Part shown: positions 14,174-21,509 of the stretch, in pieces
Layout: each line of letters begins with the position of its first letter
Numbering within the stretch: the first letter of the stretch is position 1
Source of the DNA: CBFHND01 sp965657085
GTDB taxonomy: Bacteria; Pseudomonadota; Alphaproteobacteria; Rhodobacterales; Rhodobacteraceae
Direction: 5' to 3'
NCBI GenBank assembly: GCA_965657085.1
Contig: CBFHND010000039.1
Location: forward strand, 1-21,812
Length of the DNA: 21,812 bases
The notes under the pieces: model-generated
Told to the model about the DNA's origin: nothing
Seen by the model: the letters and a program-made list of their open reading frames with translations, nothing else
Database searches by the model: none
Made by a program: the position numbers and the translations under genes

Positions 14174-14572
14174 TCAGGCTCCGGGTTGGGGGTGATCGGC
14201 ATATTGAAGCAAATCCCAGCGATTGCCATAGATATCGCGGAACACGGCGACAGTGCCGTAGGGTTCATGGCGCGGGGGTTCTTCGAAGGTGACGCCAGCG
14301 GCGGTCAGCCGGGCATGATCGGCGGCGAAATCATCGGTGGACAGAAACAACCAGACGCGGCCTGCACCCTGTTGGCCAATGGCTGCGGTCTGCGCCGGGC
14401 CGTCCGCGCGCGCCAGCACAAAAGCCGGGCCACCGCCCTTGGGGCGCAGCTGAACCCAGCGTTTGCGGCCCTGGTCGATATCCTGTTCCAGGTCGAACCC
14501 CATGACCCCGCAATAGAAGGCGATGGCTGCGTCGTAGTCGGGTACGATCAGGGAGAGGGCGGCAAGGTGCAT
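14174..14572 (-). CDS. VOC (glyoxalase/bleomycin resistance fold) protein
   Basis: 132 residues, one two-module VOC domain: LAALSLIVPDYDAAIAFYCG, MGFDLEQDIDQGRKRWVQLR, GRVWLFLSTDDFAADHARL, and the closing PYGTVAVFRDIYGNRWDLLQ. Metal-ligand positions fit the fold, but the usual Glu after the GN motif is Asp here (GNRWDL). Activities in the family include glyoxalase, dioxygenase, fosfomycin modification and drug binding, so the substrate cannot be named. It is the first gene of a two-gene unit with the MAPEG gene. Confidence 0.83.
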   Translation of the reverse strand: MHLAALSLIVPDYDAAIAFYCGVMGFDLEQDIDQGRKRWVQLRPKGGGPAFVLARADGPAQTAAIGQQGAGRVWLFLSTDDFAADHARLTAAGVTFEEPPRHEPYGTVAVFRDIYGNRWDLLQYADHPQPGA

Positions 14573-14786
14573 GGCCTTGGGTGCCGTAAGCGGAGATACG
14601 ATGCAAGGGAAAGGGGCAAGGGGGGGTGCGTGAGAGGTGCGCGTGGCTGCATGCGTGGTCTGGTCTGACCGCCCAGAATTCCGGGTGAATGGGTGCTTTG
14701 CGGGTTCAAGCTGCCGTTGCCATAACTAAACATCCCTAGTAACGAACCGCAGAGCTTAGGGGTTTTCCTTAGAGGATCTTCGTTAA

Positions 14787-15068
14787 ATGCGCGTTTGGTT
14801 GATAGTGGCTTTTTTGATTTCTGGTTGTGTTTCAGTCAAACCAACCTCTAAAACAAACGAACGTCTTCCAGAACCTCAGTTTGTTGCCAAAACCTTCTGG
14901 TATTCGAATAATAGCGCACTTCCTGAAGCATGGATGCTTAAAGCCGCAGCAAGAACCTGTGGGCTTTCAGAAGGCGAAAACCTTCAACGTATCGGTCCCT
15001 ATGGCCTTGCTGGTGATTGGTATTTGGAATTTTCTTGCGCCGATCCTGAGCATTTCAATAGGAATTGA
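14787..15068 (+). CDS. Small putative lipoprotein, AT-rich
   Basis: 93 residues. The N-terminus MRVWLIVAFLISGCVSVKP is a lipoprotein signal with the lipobox ISGC at residues 11-14. The mature part (WYSNNSALPEAWMLKAAART, RIGPYGLAGDWYLEFSCADP) has two more cysteines and aromatic residues. No family is recognised. The gene and its flanks (about 14700-15100) are clearly richer in A and T than neighbouring genes and use AAA, TCT and CCT codons that are otherwise rare here, which suggests horizontal acquisition. GAGG lies 11 bases before the ATG. Confidence 0.65.
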   Translation: MRVWLIVAFLISGCVSVKPTSKTNERLPEPQFVAKTFWYSNNSALPEAWMLKAAARTCGLSEGENLQRIGPYGLAGDWYLEFSCADPEHFNRN

Positions 15069-15417
15069 GGTTTGAGGATTGTCTGCTGCTCTGGCATCAA
15101 AACGGACCTCTATGCAAAGCCTGACACAGGGCGAACGCCTGACCGGGGGCTGGCGACGCGACCTTGGAACGGCGCGCTTTATGGTCGACAAGCACATCCC
15201 AACATCCAAGCGGGCAGCACGCCACTCCCAAATCGCCAGACCGCGGGCCGGCCCCCTCTCGGCAGCTTTTCTGTGAAAAGCGCCTGACGGGTCAGAGCAG
15301 GCGATCGCCCGGCGCCTTCGGCTTGTTCCGGGCGGTTTGGTGCGGGTGGCCAATGACCGACAAGGGCTCAAAATCGCCCTTTGCGGCACCGGCTCAGCTA
15401 TCGCCCGCCCCGCCAGT
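15069..15417. other. Gene-free stretch, 349 bp
   Basis: Open frames exist on both strands but none shows family similarity or a good ribosome-binding site. A 6-bp inverted repeat, AAGGGC (15362-15367) and GCCCTT (15376-15381), lies near the metF-like 3' end and could be a weak transcript end. GC rises back to the local norm within this stretch. It may include remnant sequence, but no remnant gene is recognisable. Confidence 0.5.
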
Positions 15418-16347
15418 TCACCCCGCAGCCGCAGGCACCGCCGACGCGCCGCCGTTTTCAATCGCCCAGTTGGCGTTGGTCTTGATGCCGCCCAGGGGGA
15501 AGAAATGTACGTTGGTGATGTTGAAATCGGGGTTGGCCGCCTTGTGGGCTGCCAGATCGCGGATCACGTCCGTGGGCTCGAACGGCAACAGCAGCTTCGT
15601 CACATCCTTGGCGCGTTTTTGCAGCACTTTCAGGGACGGCCCCACACCGCAGGCGATGGCGAATTTGATCATCGTTTGCAGTTTGGCCGGACCCGCGATG
15701 CCGATGTGGACCGGAATGGTGATCCCCGCGTCCTTGAGGCTGTTGGCCCATGCGATGATCGGGGCCGCTTCAAAGGCGAACTGCGTGGCCAGCGCCATCT
15801 GGGCATCCGTCGTCTCGGAAAACTTTTGCTTCCAGCGCAGGGCCTCGTCCACATTGGCCGTGCCGCCCTTGGGATCAATGTCCTTGTTGCCTTCGGGGTG
15901 GCCCGCCACGTGCAGGCGCGTGAAGCCCGCCTTGTCGAAGGCACCGGTTTCCAGAAGCTGCATGGAGCTGTCGAAATCGCCATGCGGCTTGTCCACGCCG
16001 CCTGCAAGCAGCAGCGCCTGCTTCACATCCGCTTCGCCCTGATAGCGGGCGATCCAGTCGGTCAGGGTGGCCGCGTCCTTGATGATGCGCGCGGGGAAAT
16101 GCGGCATGACAGGGAAACCTTCGGCATTCAGGCGCTTGGCCGTGGCCACCATGTCGGCGATGGGCGTGCCTTCGATATGCGCGATGTAGACGCGGGTGCC
16201 CGCAGGCAGGATGGCGCGGAAATCATCGACCTTTTCGGCGGTGCGCGGCATCACTTCGATCGAATAGCCCTGCAGGAAGCTTTCCACCTCGGGCGACAGG
16301 GTGCCGGGAACGGGGCCTTCGGATTTCTTGAAATTCAAAAGTGCCAT
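15418..16347 (-). CDS. Methylenetetrahydrofolate reductase family protein
   Basis: 309 residues, about the length of bacterial MetF. MetF is an FAD TIM barrel that interconverts 5,10-methylene-THF and 5-methyl-THF. Visible blocks: YSIEVMPRTAEKVDDF at the first strand, TRVYIAHIEGTPIADMVATA, FPVMPHFPARIIKD (family HxxxR block), VKQALLLAGGVDKPHGDF, AGFTRLHVAGHPEGNKD (the conserved GxPEGH-like segment), QFAFEAAPIIAWANSLKDAG and VHIGIAGPAKL. AAGGAT lies before the ATG. It follows a 'virulence factor' family gene by 28 bases. In related bacteria this pair is often near corrinoid and methyltransferase genes of C1 demethylation (from memory, moderate certainty), so a role in methylated-amine or betaine catabolism is more likely than methionine synthesis. 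Confidence 0.85.
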   Translation of the reverse strand: MALLNFKKSEGPVPGTLSPEVESFLQGYSIEVMPRTAEKVDDFRAILPAGTRVYIAHIEGTPIADMVATAKRLNAEGFPVMPHFPARIIKDAATLTDWIARYQGEADVKQALLLAGGVDKPHGDFDSSMQLLETGAFDKAGFTRLHVAGHPEGNKDIDPKGGTANVDEALRWKQKFSETTDAQMALATQFAFEAAPIIAWANSLKDAGITIPVHIGIAGPAKLQTMIKFAIACGVGPSLKVLQKRAKDVTKLLLPFEPTDVIRDLAAHKAANPDFNITNVHFFPLGGIKTNANWAIENGGASAVPAAAG

Positions 16348-16375
16348 GCGAGTATCCTTGAATGAGCGAGGGGCG

Positions 16376-16672
16376 TCAGGCCCAGCCTTCGTTGTCGATC
16401 AGCGCCTTGATGCGCGCACTGTCATATTCGGTTTCCAGCCGTGTGGCCTCGGCCTCGGCCACCATATCGGGGTCACCCTCGACGGGGTAGGGGGCCGCCT
16501 TGCGCCACTCGGCAAGATAAGCGTCGGCATCCTTGGCGTTCACCTTCATTGCGGCGCGGTCGATGGCCTGCTCGAACCGCTCTTCAAGCTGGCGCTTGGA
16601 CCCACGGCGGCCCTTGCCCACGATAACCTGGGCCGGGATGTCGCGCCAATAGACAATGGTAACGTCAGGCAT
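16376..16672 (-). CDS. 'Virulence factor' family small protein
   Basis: 98 residues, matching the short family annotated 'virulence factor' (PF13769, from memory): VTIVYWRDIPAQVIVGKGRR, QLEERFEQAIDRAAMKVNAK, DADAYLAEWRKA, and the acidic, charged tail LETEYDSARIKALIDNEGW. There is no signal peptide and no membrane segment, so it is cytoplasmic. The name is historical and the actual role is unknown; linkage to the metF-like gene suggests C1 metabolism. The ATG at 16672 has AAGGGGA upstream. It is probably the first gene of a two-gene transcript whose promoter region contains the inverted repeat at 16702-16754. Confidence 0.82.
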   Translation of the reverse strand: MPDVTIVYWRDIPAQVIVGKGRRGSKRQLEERFEQAIDRAAMKVNAKDADAYLAEWRKAAPYPVEGDPDMVAEAEATRLETEYDSARIKALIDNEGWA

Positions 16673-16701
16673 GGATGATTCCCCTTCGTGTTTGGCCCTG
16701 C

Positions 16702-16754
16702 ATAAGGCACCGCCCTGCGCGCGCAGTGCCGGTTTTCGACAACTGGTGCCTTAT
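16702..16754. promoter_or_regulatory. 10-bp inverted repeat enclosing a 12-bp palindrome
   Basis: ATAAGGCACC (16702-16711) and GGTGCCTTAT (16745-16754) are perfect reverse complements 33 nt apart. Within the loop lies CTGCGCGCGCAG (16715-16726), itself palindromic. The element is 30-82 bases upstream of the virulence-factor start. It may be a paired operator or a structured 5' leader; neither can be decided here. Confidence 0.55.
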
Positions 16755-16951
16755 CCGCGACTACATGGCTAGACCGGACGGTCGGGCAAAGGCCAGTGGC
16801 GCGCGGGATCAAACGCCTCAACATCATTATGCATGAAAAGTGTGCGTTGCAGGTGATCTGCTTGAAACAACAACCGCGGCTTTGCGCGCATGGTGGGCAA
16901 CGGTGGGCAGCACATCTTCAAGTGGTGGTCCCTTTGCGGTAAGTGCAGCGC

Positions 16952-17556
16952 ATGCGCGTCCCTTGGAAGGCTTATGTCGTTTGCGGCAATCCCCGCAGCG
17001 GCACGACCCTGTTGATCGGGTTGTTGCGCCAAAGTGGCGTGGCCGGACAGCCTGACGCCTTCTTCCGAGAGAAAAGCCGCGCAGACTGGGCAGCGGATTG
17101 GGGGCTTTCTGCGCCTCCTGATGCACCGGATGTGGCCTATGAACGCGATTTCATTGCTGCCGCCGATCGCGCGGGGCGCAGGCGGTGTCGCGTCTGAAGG
17201 CGGACCAGTCAGGCCTGTGGCACCGGGCGGCAGACCGGTCCGAACTGGAGCGTACCGCACAGGCCCAACCGCTGCGCTATGACGGAGCGCGCATCGCCGA
17301 GGTGATCGCGGAAAACACGGCGCACGATGCCGCATGGCAGGCGTGGTTTGCAGATCAGGGAATCGTGCCCCTGTCTTTGTCCTACGAGGTACTCGCGGCC
17401 GATCCTCAGACCAGCCTTGCAAAGGTCCTTTCCCACATTGGCCAAAACCCCGATGCCGCCCGCGCGGTCCAACCGGACGTGGCGCCCCTGCGCGATGCGC
17501 TCAGCGATGCGTGGGTTGCACGGTTTCGGGCAGAACAGGCGTTGCCGCGGGCGTGA
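16952..17556 (+). pseudogene. Stf0-type sulfotransferase broken by internal deletion and frame change
   Basis: The N-terminal part (ATG 16952) reads MRVPWKAYVVCGNPRSGTTL with the 5'-PAPS phosphate loop PRSGTT, then GVAGQPDAFFREKSRADWAA and VAYERDFIAAADRAGRRRCR, ending at TGA 17195-17197. The C-terminal part continues in another frame from about 17176: AQAVSRLKADQSGLWHRAAD, YDGARIAEVIAENTAHDAAW, FADQGIVPLSLSYEVLAADP, ending at 17556. In intact Stf0 proteins a segment of roughly 45-50 residues containing the 3'-phosphate site lies between these parts; here they abut at about 17172-17180. The total is about 200 residues against about 250 for the family. The frame change together with missing sequence indicates a deletion, and the product cannot be active. 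Stf0 enzymes sulfate sugars or lipids. Confidence 0.8.
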
Positions 17557-17640
17557 AAGTGCAACTTGAGGCCCGTGACACTTGCGCAGCCCCGACGCGC
17601 GCAGTAGCGTAATCCCAACTCGATATGAAAGGCGCGACCC

Positions 17641-18750
17641 ATGGCGCCAAAGCGTCCCAAAGGTGCGGGCGCGCTCGAACAGACGGATCTGAGCCCCGTA
17701 CCTCAGTCCGGGTCAGGTGCGCTTTATGCTGCACTTGATCTGGGCACGAACAGTTGTCGCATGTTGATCGCCCAGCCCAAGGGGGCGGGGTTTCAGGTTG
17801 TGGACAGCTTCTCCAAATCCGTCCAGTTGGGCGCGGGGCTTGAACGCACCGGGCGGTTGTCGCGCGGGTCGATGGCGCGCACCGTGCAGGCCTTGCGCAT
17901 CTGCCAGCAAAAGCTGCGCCACCATCAGGTGCGGCGCATGAAGCTGGTGGCCACCGAGGCCTGCAGGCGTGCGGCCAACGCGCAGGAATTCATCGACCGG
18001 GTGCGGCGCGAAACCGGTCTGAAACTGGATATCATCGAACCCGAGGAAGAGGCGCGGCTCGCCGTAATCTCCTGTGCGCCGCTGGTCAGCCCCAAAACGC
18101 AGAACCTGCTGGTGGTGGACATCGGCGGCGGCTCGACCGAACTGGTCTGGATCGACATCAGCAAAGTGCCCAAGAAGGACCGCCCCGGATCGATCATGCG
18201 GCTGCACGCGGGATTCAAGGCTGCGCAGGCCGACATTCCTGCCGCGCGTGTGGTCGACTGGATCAGCGTGCCGCTTGGCGTCGCCACCCTGCGCGACCAG
18301 TTCAACGATGTGGAGGACGACGCGGCGCGCTTTGCCCTGATGAGCTGGTTTTTCGAGGAAAACCTTGTCGATTTCGCACCCTACAACGACACGCAGGTGC
18401 ACGAGAAATTCCAGATCGTGGGTACCTCGGGCACCGTGACGACCGTGGCGGCGTCCCATCTGGGCCTCAAGCGTTATGACCGGACGCAGGTTGATGGGCT
18501 GCGCATGACGTCCGAACAGATCGACAAGGTGATCCGCAACTATCTGACCCTCGGCCCCGCAGGTCGCCGCGCCGATCCGCGCATTGGCCAGGACCGTCAG
18601 GCGCTGATCATGTCGGGCGCCGCGATCCTGCAGGCGCTGATGCGCTGTTGGCCCACCAACCGGCTCAGCGTGGCGGACCGCGGTCTGCGCGAAGGGCTGC
18701 TTTATGCACAGATGAGCGCCGATGGTGTTCTGGACAGTGCCGCGATCTGA
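17641..18750 (+). CDS. Ppx/GppA family phosphatase
   Basis: 369 residues with the actin-like ATPase fold of exopolyphosphatases and guanosine pentaphosphatases. Phosphate-1 loop ALDLGTNSCRMLI (31-43), EEEARLAVISCAP, phosphate-2 loop LLVVDIGGGSTELVW, GTSGTVTTVAASHLGLKRYD, and the C-terminal LSVADRGLREGLLYAQ are all present. The N-terminal 28 residues are a low-complexity extension (MAPKRPKGAGALEQTD). It lacks the extra C-terminal HD-type domain of long Ppx proteins, as is usual for the short form. Which substrate is used, polyphosphate or pppGpp, cannot be read from sequence. rlmE follows 65 bases downstream, an arrangement common in alphaproteobacteria. Confidence 0.9.
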   Translation: MAPKRPKGAGALEQTDLSPVPQSGSGALYAALDLGTNSCRMLIAQPKGAGFQVVDSFSKSVQLGAGLERTGRLSRGSMARTVQALRICQQKLRHHQVRRMKLVATEACRRAANAQEFIDRVRRETGLKLDIIEPEEEARLAVISCAPLVSPKTQNLLVVDIGGGSTELVWIDISKVPKKDRPGSIMRLHAGFKAAQADIPAARVVDWISVPLGVATLRDQFNDVEDDAARFALMSWFFEENLVDFAPYNDTQVHEKFQIVGTSGTVTTVAASHLGLKRYDRTQVDGLRMTSEQIDKVIRNYLTLGPAGRRADPRIGQDRQALIMSGAAILQALMRCWPTNRLSVADRGLREGLLYAQMSADGVLDSAAI

Positions 18751-18815
18751 TGGCCGCGCGCCTTGAAGCAGCGGCACCAAGACGTTATCTGCGCATCCAA
18801 TGAAAGGCGGACACC

Positions 18816-19532
18816 GTGGGCAAGACACCAACTGGCAAGAACACATCGGGACGCGGGCAGCGCGACCTGAAGGTCAAGGTCAAGTCCGCACGCGGCCGGA
18901 AGCTCAGCTCGACGCGCTGGCTACAGCGCCAATTGAACGACCCTTATGTCAAACGCGCCCGTGCCGAGGGCTATCGGGGGCGCGCGGCCTTCAAGATCAT
19001 GGAACTTGATGACAAGTACCGCTTTCTGGTGCCGGGTGCGCGGGTGGTGGATCTGGGTGCGGCGCCCGGCGGCTGGTGTCAGGTGGCGGTCAAGCGCGTG
19101 AATGCGCTTGGTGAAAAGTCGGGCAAGGCCGTGGGCACCATTCTGGGCATCGACCTTCAGGAAATGGAACCGATTGCCGGGTGCGAATTGCACCAGCTGG
19201 ATTTCATGGAAGACGACGCCGACGATCAGGTCAAAGAGTGGCTGGGCGGAAAGGCCGACGTGGTGATGTCCGATATGGCGGCCTCCAGTTCCGGCCACAA
19301 GCAGACCGACCACTTGCGCATCATCGCGCTTTGCGAGGCGGCGGCCTATTTCGCCTTCGACGTGCTGGACGAGGGCGGTACATTCGTGGCCAAGGTGCTG
19401 GCGGGCGGGGCCGAGGGCGAGTTGCAGAAACTGCTGAAACAGCGGTTCACCAAGGTGATGAACATCAAGCCCCCCGCATCCCGGTCCGACAGTTCCGAGA
19501 AATTCGTGATCGCCACCGGCTTCAAGGGCTGA
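18816..19532 (+). CDS. rlmE: 23S rRNA uridine 2'-O-methyltransferase, RlmE/FtsJ family
   Basis: 238 residues. RlmE methylates the 2'-OH of U2552 (E. coli numbering) in the A-loop of 23S rRNA late in 50S assembly. The SAM motif is VVDLGAAPGGWCQVA (78-91). The K-D-K-E tetrad is at Lys60 (GRAAFKIMELDDKY), Asp153 (VMSDMAA), Lys193 (FVAKVL) and Glu228 (SSEKFVIA). The basic N-terminal tail of about 30 residues (TPTGKNTSGRGQRDLKVKVK) is typical of alphaproteobacterial members. The start is GTG 18816 with AAAGGCGG upstream. No terminator was seen after ppx, so it is probably co-transcribed. Confidence 0.93.
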   Translation: MGKTPTGKNTSGRGQRDLKVKVKSARGRKLSSTRWLQRQLNDPYVKRARAEGYRGRAAFKIMELDDKYRFLVPGARVVDLGAAPGGWCQVAVKRVNALGEKSGKAVGTILGIDLQEMEPIAGCELHQLDFMEDDADDQVKEWLGGKADVVMSDMAASSSGHKQTDHLRIIALCEAAAYFAFDVLDEGGTFVAKVLAGGAEGELQKLLKQRFTKVMNIKPPASRSDSSEKFVIATGFKG

Positions 19533-19600
19533 GCTTTCAAGGCTTTGTTAACACGGGTGTGATTGCATGAGCGCAGGTGCAACTGTTCTGGGGCTCTGCA

Positions 19601-20119
19601 ATGTTCAAGCCGATTTTTGACGATCCGGGCGCGCAGGCCATTGCGCTAACGGGCGTGATACCGCCGCTAAATGACAAGATGCTCAAAAGGGCCCGCAAGA
19701 TCATGGCGCGCTGGATGCACCGGCCTGCGGTGCTGAAGGCGGTGCGCGCGGCCAACGCCGGCTGGTCCTGGCCCGGTGCCCAGACGGGCGGAACGGGCAG
19801 GGCCGCCTTGCACGCCGACCTGATCCACGCAGCCGGTCAGGACCTGGTGGCGGCATTCGCTGGAAAGCGGCGTGGCCTGCGGTACCTGCGGGTCCTGGAT
19901 GTCTATGGTGCGGTGGTTGTCGCGCATGAGGACGGTGGCGGGGCAGGAACACCCTTGCCCGGAATTGATGCCGCATGCGAAAGCGACCCGGTGGAACGGC
20001 TGGCGCTTGTCTCGCTCAGCCTGTCATGCCCCGACACGGGCGTTGTGATCGGTGTGGTCGAAATGGCCTTTGATCCGCGCGGTTTTGCGCCGAAGTCATC
20101 AGGCCTGAAAGCGGAGTGA
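19601..20119 (+). CDS. Hypothetical protein
   Basis: 172 residues from ATG 19601 (GTG 19577 is an alternative). The N-terminal third is basic and helical (NDKMLKRARKIMARWMHRPA), then a mixed alpha-beta region (LRYLRVLDVYGAVVVAHEDG, RLALVSLSLSCPDTGVVIGV). No signal peptide, membrane segment or known motif is seen. It follows rlmE by 68 bases on the same strand. Its last 21 bases overlap the end of a small gene on the other strand. Coding evidence is moderate: the frame is long for its surroundings and residue use is reasonable. Confidence 0.5.
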   Translation: MFKPIFDDPGAQAIALTGVIPPLNDKMLKRARKIMARWMHRPAVLKAVRAANAGWSWPGAQTGGTGRAALHADLIHAAGQDLVAAFAGKRRGLRYLRVLDVYGAVVVAHEDGGGAGTPLPGIDAACESDPVERLALVSLSLSCPDTGVVIGVVEMAFDPRGFAPKSSGLKAE

Positions 20120-20281
20120 TTTACGGGCCACGGCCTTGATCTGTTCTGCCTCGTCCGCGCTGACCTTGCGGATGGTGAAATTGCGCACCCGCGCCACGGT
20201 GGTGGCCGCGTCGTGCTCTTGCCGCAGCAGCTCGAAAAGCCGCGCGTGCTTGGGGTTTCCTGGATCGTGCAAATCGGACAT
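20099..20281 (-). CDS. Small hypothetical protein, 60 aa
   Basis: The protein reads MSDLHDPGNPKHARLFELLR, then HDAATTVARVRNFTIRKVSA and DEAEQIKAVARKSLRFQA. It is soluble, mostly helical and charged, with a regular composition that looks coding rather than antisense. No family is named. It converges with the preceding gene and overlaps its end by 21 bases. Its own ribosome-binding site is weak (AAGG about 15 bases upstream). Confidence 0.5.
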   Translation of the reverse strand: MSDLHDPGNPKHARLFELLRQEHDAATTVARVRNFTIRKVSADEAEQIKAVARKSLRFQA

Positions 20282-20444
20282 GACTGTTCGGACCTTATGC
20301 GCCGTGGGTTACGATAGGTCAGGTTTGCCCGCGCATTGCGGCAGACATAGGGCCAAGGCGCGGCAATTGCGCGAAAATGGTGCAGCAGGTCACGGCGGCG
20401 AGGGCGGCGGGAATGGAACAGCGTCAGGCCATGAAAGGCCCAAG

Positions 20445-20534
20445 TGGCGGAGAGACAGGGATTCGAACCCTGGGTGGGCTTGCACCCACAACGGTTTTCG
20501 AGACCGCCCCGTTCGACCACTCCGGCACCTCTCC
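20445..20534 (-). tRNA. tRNA-Ser (CGA)
   Basis: The acceptor stem GGAGAGG pairs with TCTCTCC (one G-T), followed by discriminator G and encoded CCA. The anticodon loop CTCGAAA gives anticodon CGA. A long variable arm (TTGTGGGTGCAAGCCCAC region) marks a class II tRNA. The T-arm has CAGGG-TTCGAAT-CCCTG. Length is 90 nt. Confidence 0.95.
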
Positions 20535-20675
20535 GCGGGGGTCTGGAGGCTTCGTTTAGTCGTGAATGTGCGGGCTGGCAAGGGCACTTTTGCCAGTTGC
20601 CCCCGGTGACGGGAAATTTAATTGCCTCGCCCGTCAAATTGCCTACCCTGTGCATCCAACCATCCGAGGACCGTC

Positions 20676-21509
20676 ATGCATTCTTTGAAGCGTTCATTCG
20701 CCTTTGTGTTCATCAGCCTGTTCTGTCTTGTCGCCGTGCAGGCGCAGGCCGCCGACCGCGCGCGGCTGCAGGCCTTTCTGGAGGTCACGGGCTTTGACGT
20801 GTCGCTGGAAAGCATCCGCCTCTCGGCGGGGTCCGCGCCGCAGATGCTTGGCCTTCAAGCAGAGGATTTTGGCACCCAGTGGACGCAATTGTCCAACGAG
20901 GTATTCGACACGGGCGTCATGCACGACATGGCCATCGACATTCTGTCCCAAACGCTCAGCGATCCGCTGCTCGATCATGCGGCCGACTTTTACGCCACGG
21001 ACCTCGGGCAACGGTTGGTCGTGGCCGAAAACGCGTCCCACATGTACGAAGATGACGATCTGAAACGCGAAAGCGGCGAAGCGATCGTGGCTGCATTGGT
21101 CAAGGCAGGCTCGCCCCGGCTCGAAGCATTGAAGCGGATGAACGCGGCCAGCGATTCGGCTGGCACCGCCGTGCGCGCCATTCAGGAGGTGCAGGTGCGG
21201 TTCCTGATGGCCGCAGCCGCCGCAGGCGTGATCGAGTTGCGCATGGACGAGCCCGACCTGCGCGAAGCCTTGCGCCGGGACGAGGGCGACCTGCGGCGTG
21301 ATTTGCAGGCTTCGGCCCTGCGCGGCGCGGCCTATACCTATCAGGCGTTCTCCGATGCCGAGGTCGAAGACTATGCAAAGGCTCTGGAACATCCCGACAT
21401 GCGGCAGGTCTATGACTTGATGAACGCCGTGCAATACGAGATCATGGCCAATCGCTACGAGGCATTGGCGGCCAGGATGCAAGGCCTGCAACCCGTTCAG
21501 GAACTGTGA
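20676..21509 (+). CDS. Secreted DUF2059 protein
   Basis: 277 residues from ATG 20676, with GAGGA six bases upstream. A signal peptide (RSFAFVFISLFCLVAVQAQA, cleaved near AADRA) places it in the periplasm. DUF2059-type helical segments follow: FLEVTGFDVSLESIRL near the mature N-terminus, LSDPLLDHAADFYATDLGQR (about 105-124), and a second similar helical block, FSDAEVEDYAKALEHPDMRQ with NAVQYEIMANRYEALAARM at the C-terminus. The family function is unknown. Its stop overlaps the ATG of a second protein of the same kind (TGATG), so the two form an operon and perhaps a hetero-complex. Confidence 0.8.
   Translation: MHSLKRSFAFVFISLFCLVAVQAQAADRARLQAFLEVTGFDVSLESIRLSAGSAPQMLGLQAEDFGTQWTQLSNEVFDTGVMHDMAIDILSQTLSDPLLDHAADFYATDLGQRLVVAENASHMYEDDDLKRESGEAIVAALVKAGSPRLEALKRMNAASDSAGTAVRAIQEVQVRFLMAAAAAGVIELRMDEPDLREALRRDEGDLRRDLQASALRGAAYTYQAFSDAEVEDYAKALEHPDMRQVYDLMNAVQYEIMANRYEALAARMQGLQPVQEL

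Noticed and set aside
14967..15461. 164-residue open frame on the minus strand in the gap after the metF-like gene
   Set aside because: It crosses the lipoprotein gene in antisense, is Arg-rich without domains, and has no ribosome-binding site.
15337..16365. 342-residue open frame on the plus strand
   Set aside because: It is antisense to the metF-like gene, which has clear family motifs; this frame has none.
16673..16760. Known riboswitch upstream of the virulence-factor/metF-like genes
   Set aside because: The arms and loop do not match any SAM, SAH, cobalamin or folate riboswitch core that I can recognise; only an inverted repeat is supported.
17713..18846. 377-residue open frame on the minus strand
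   Set aside because: It is antisense to ppx/gppA and has His/Arg/Gln-rich shadow composition.
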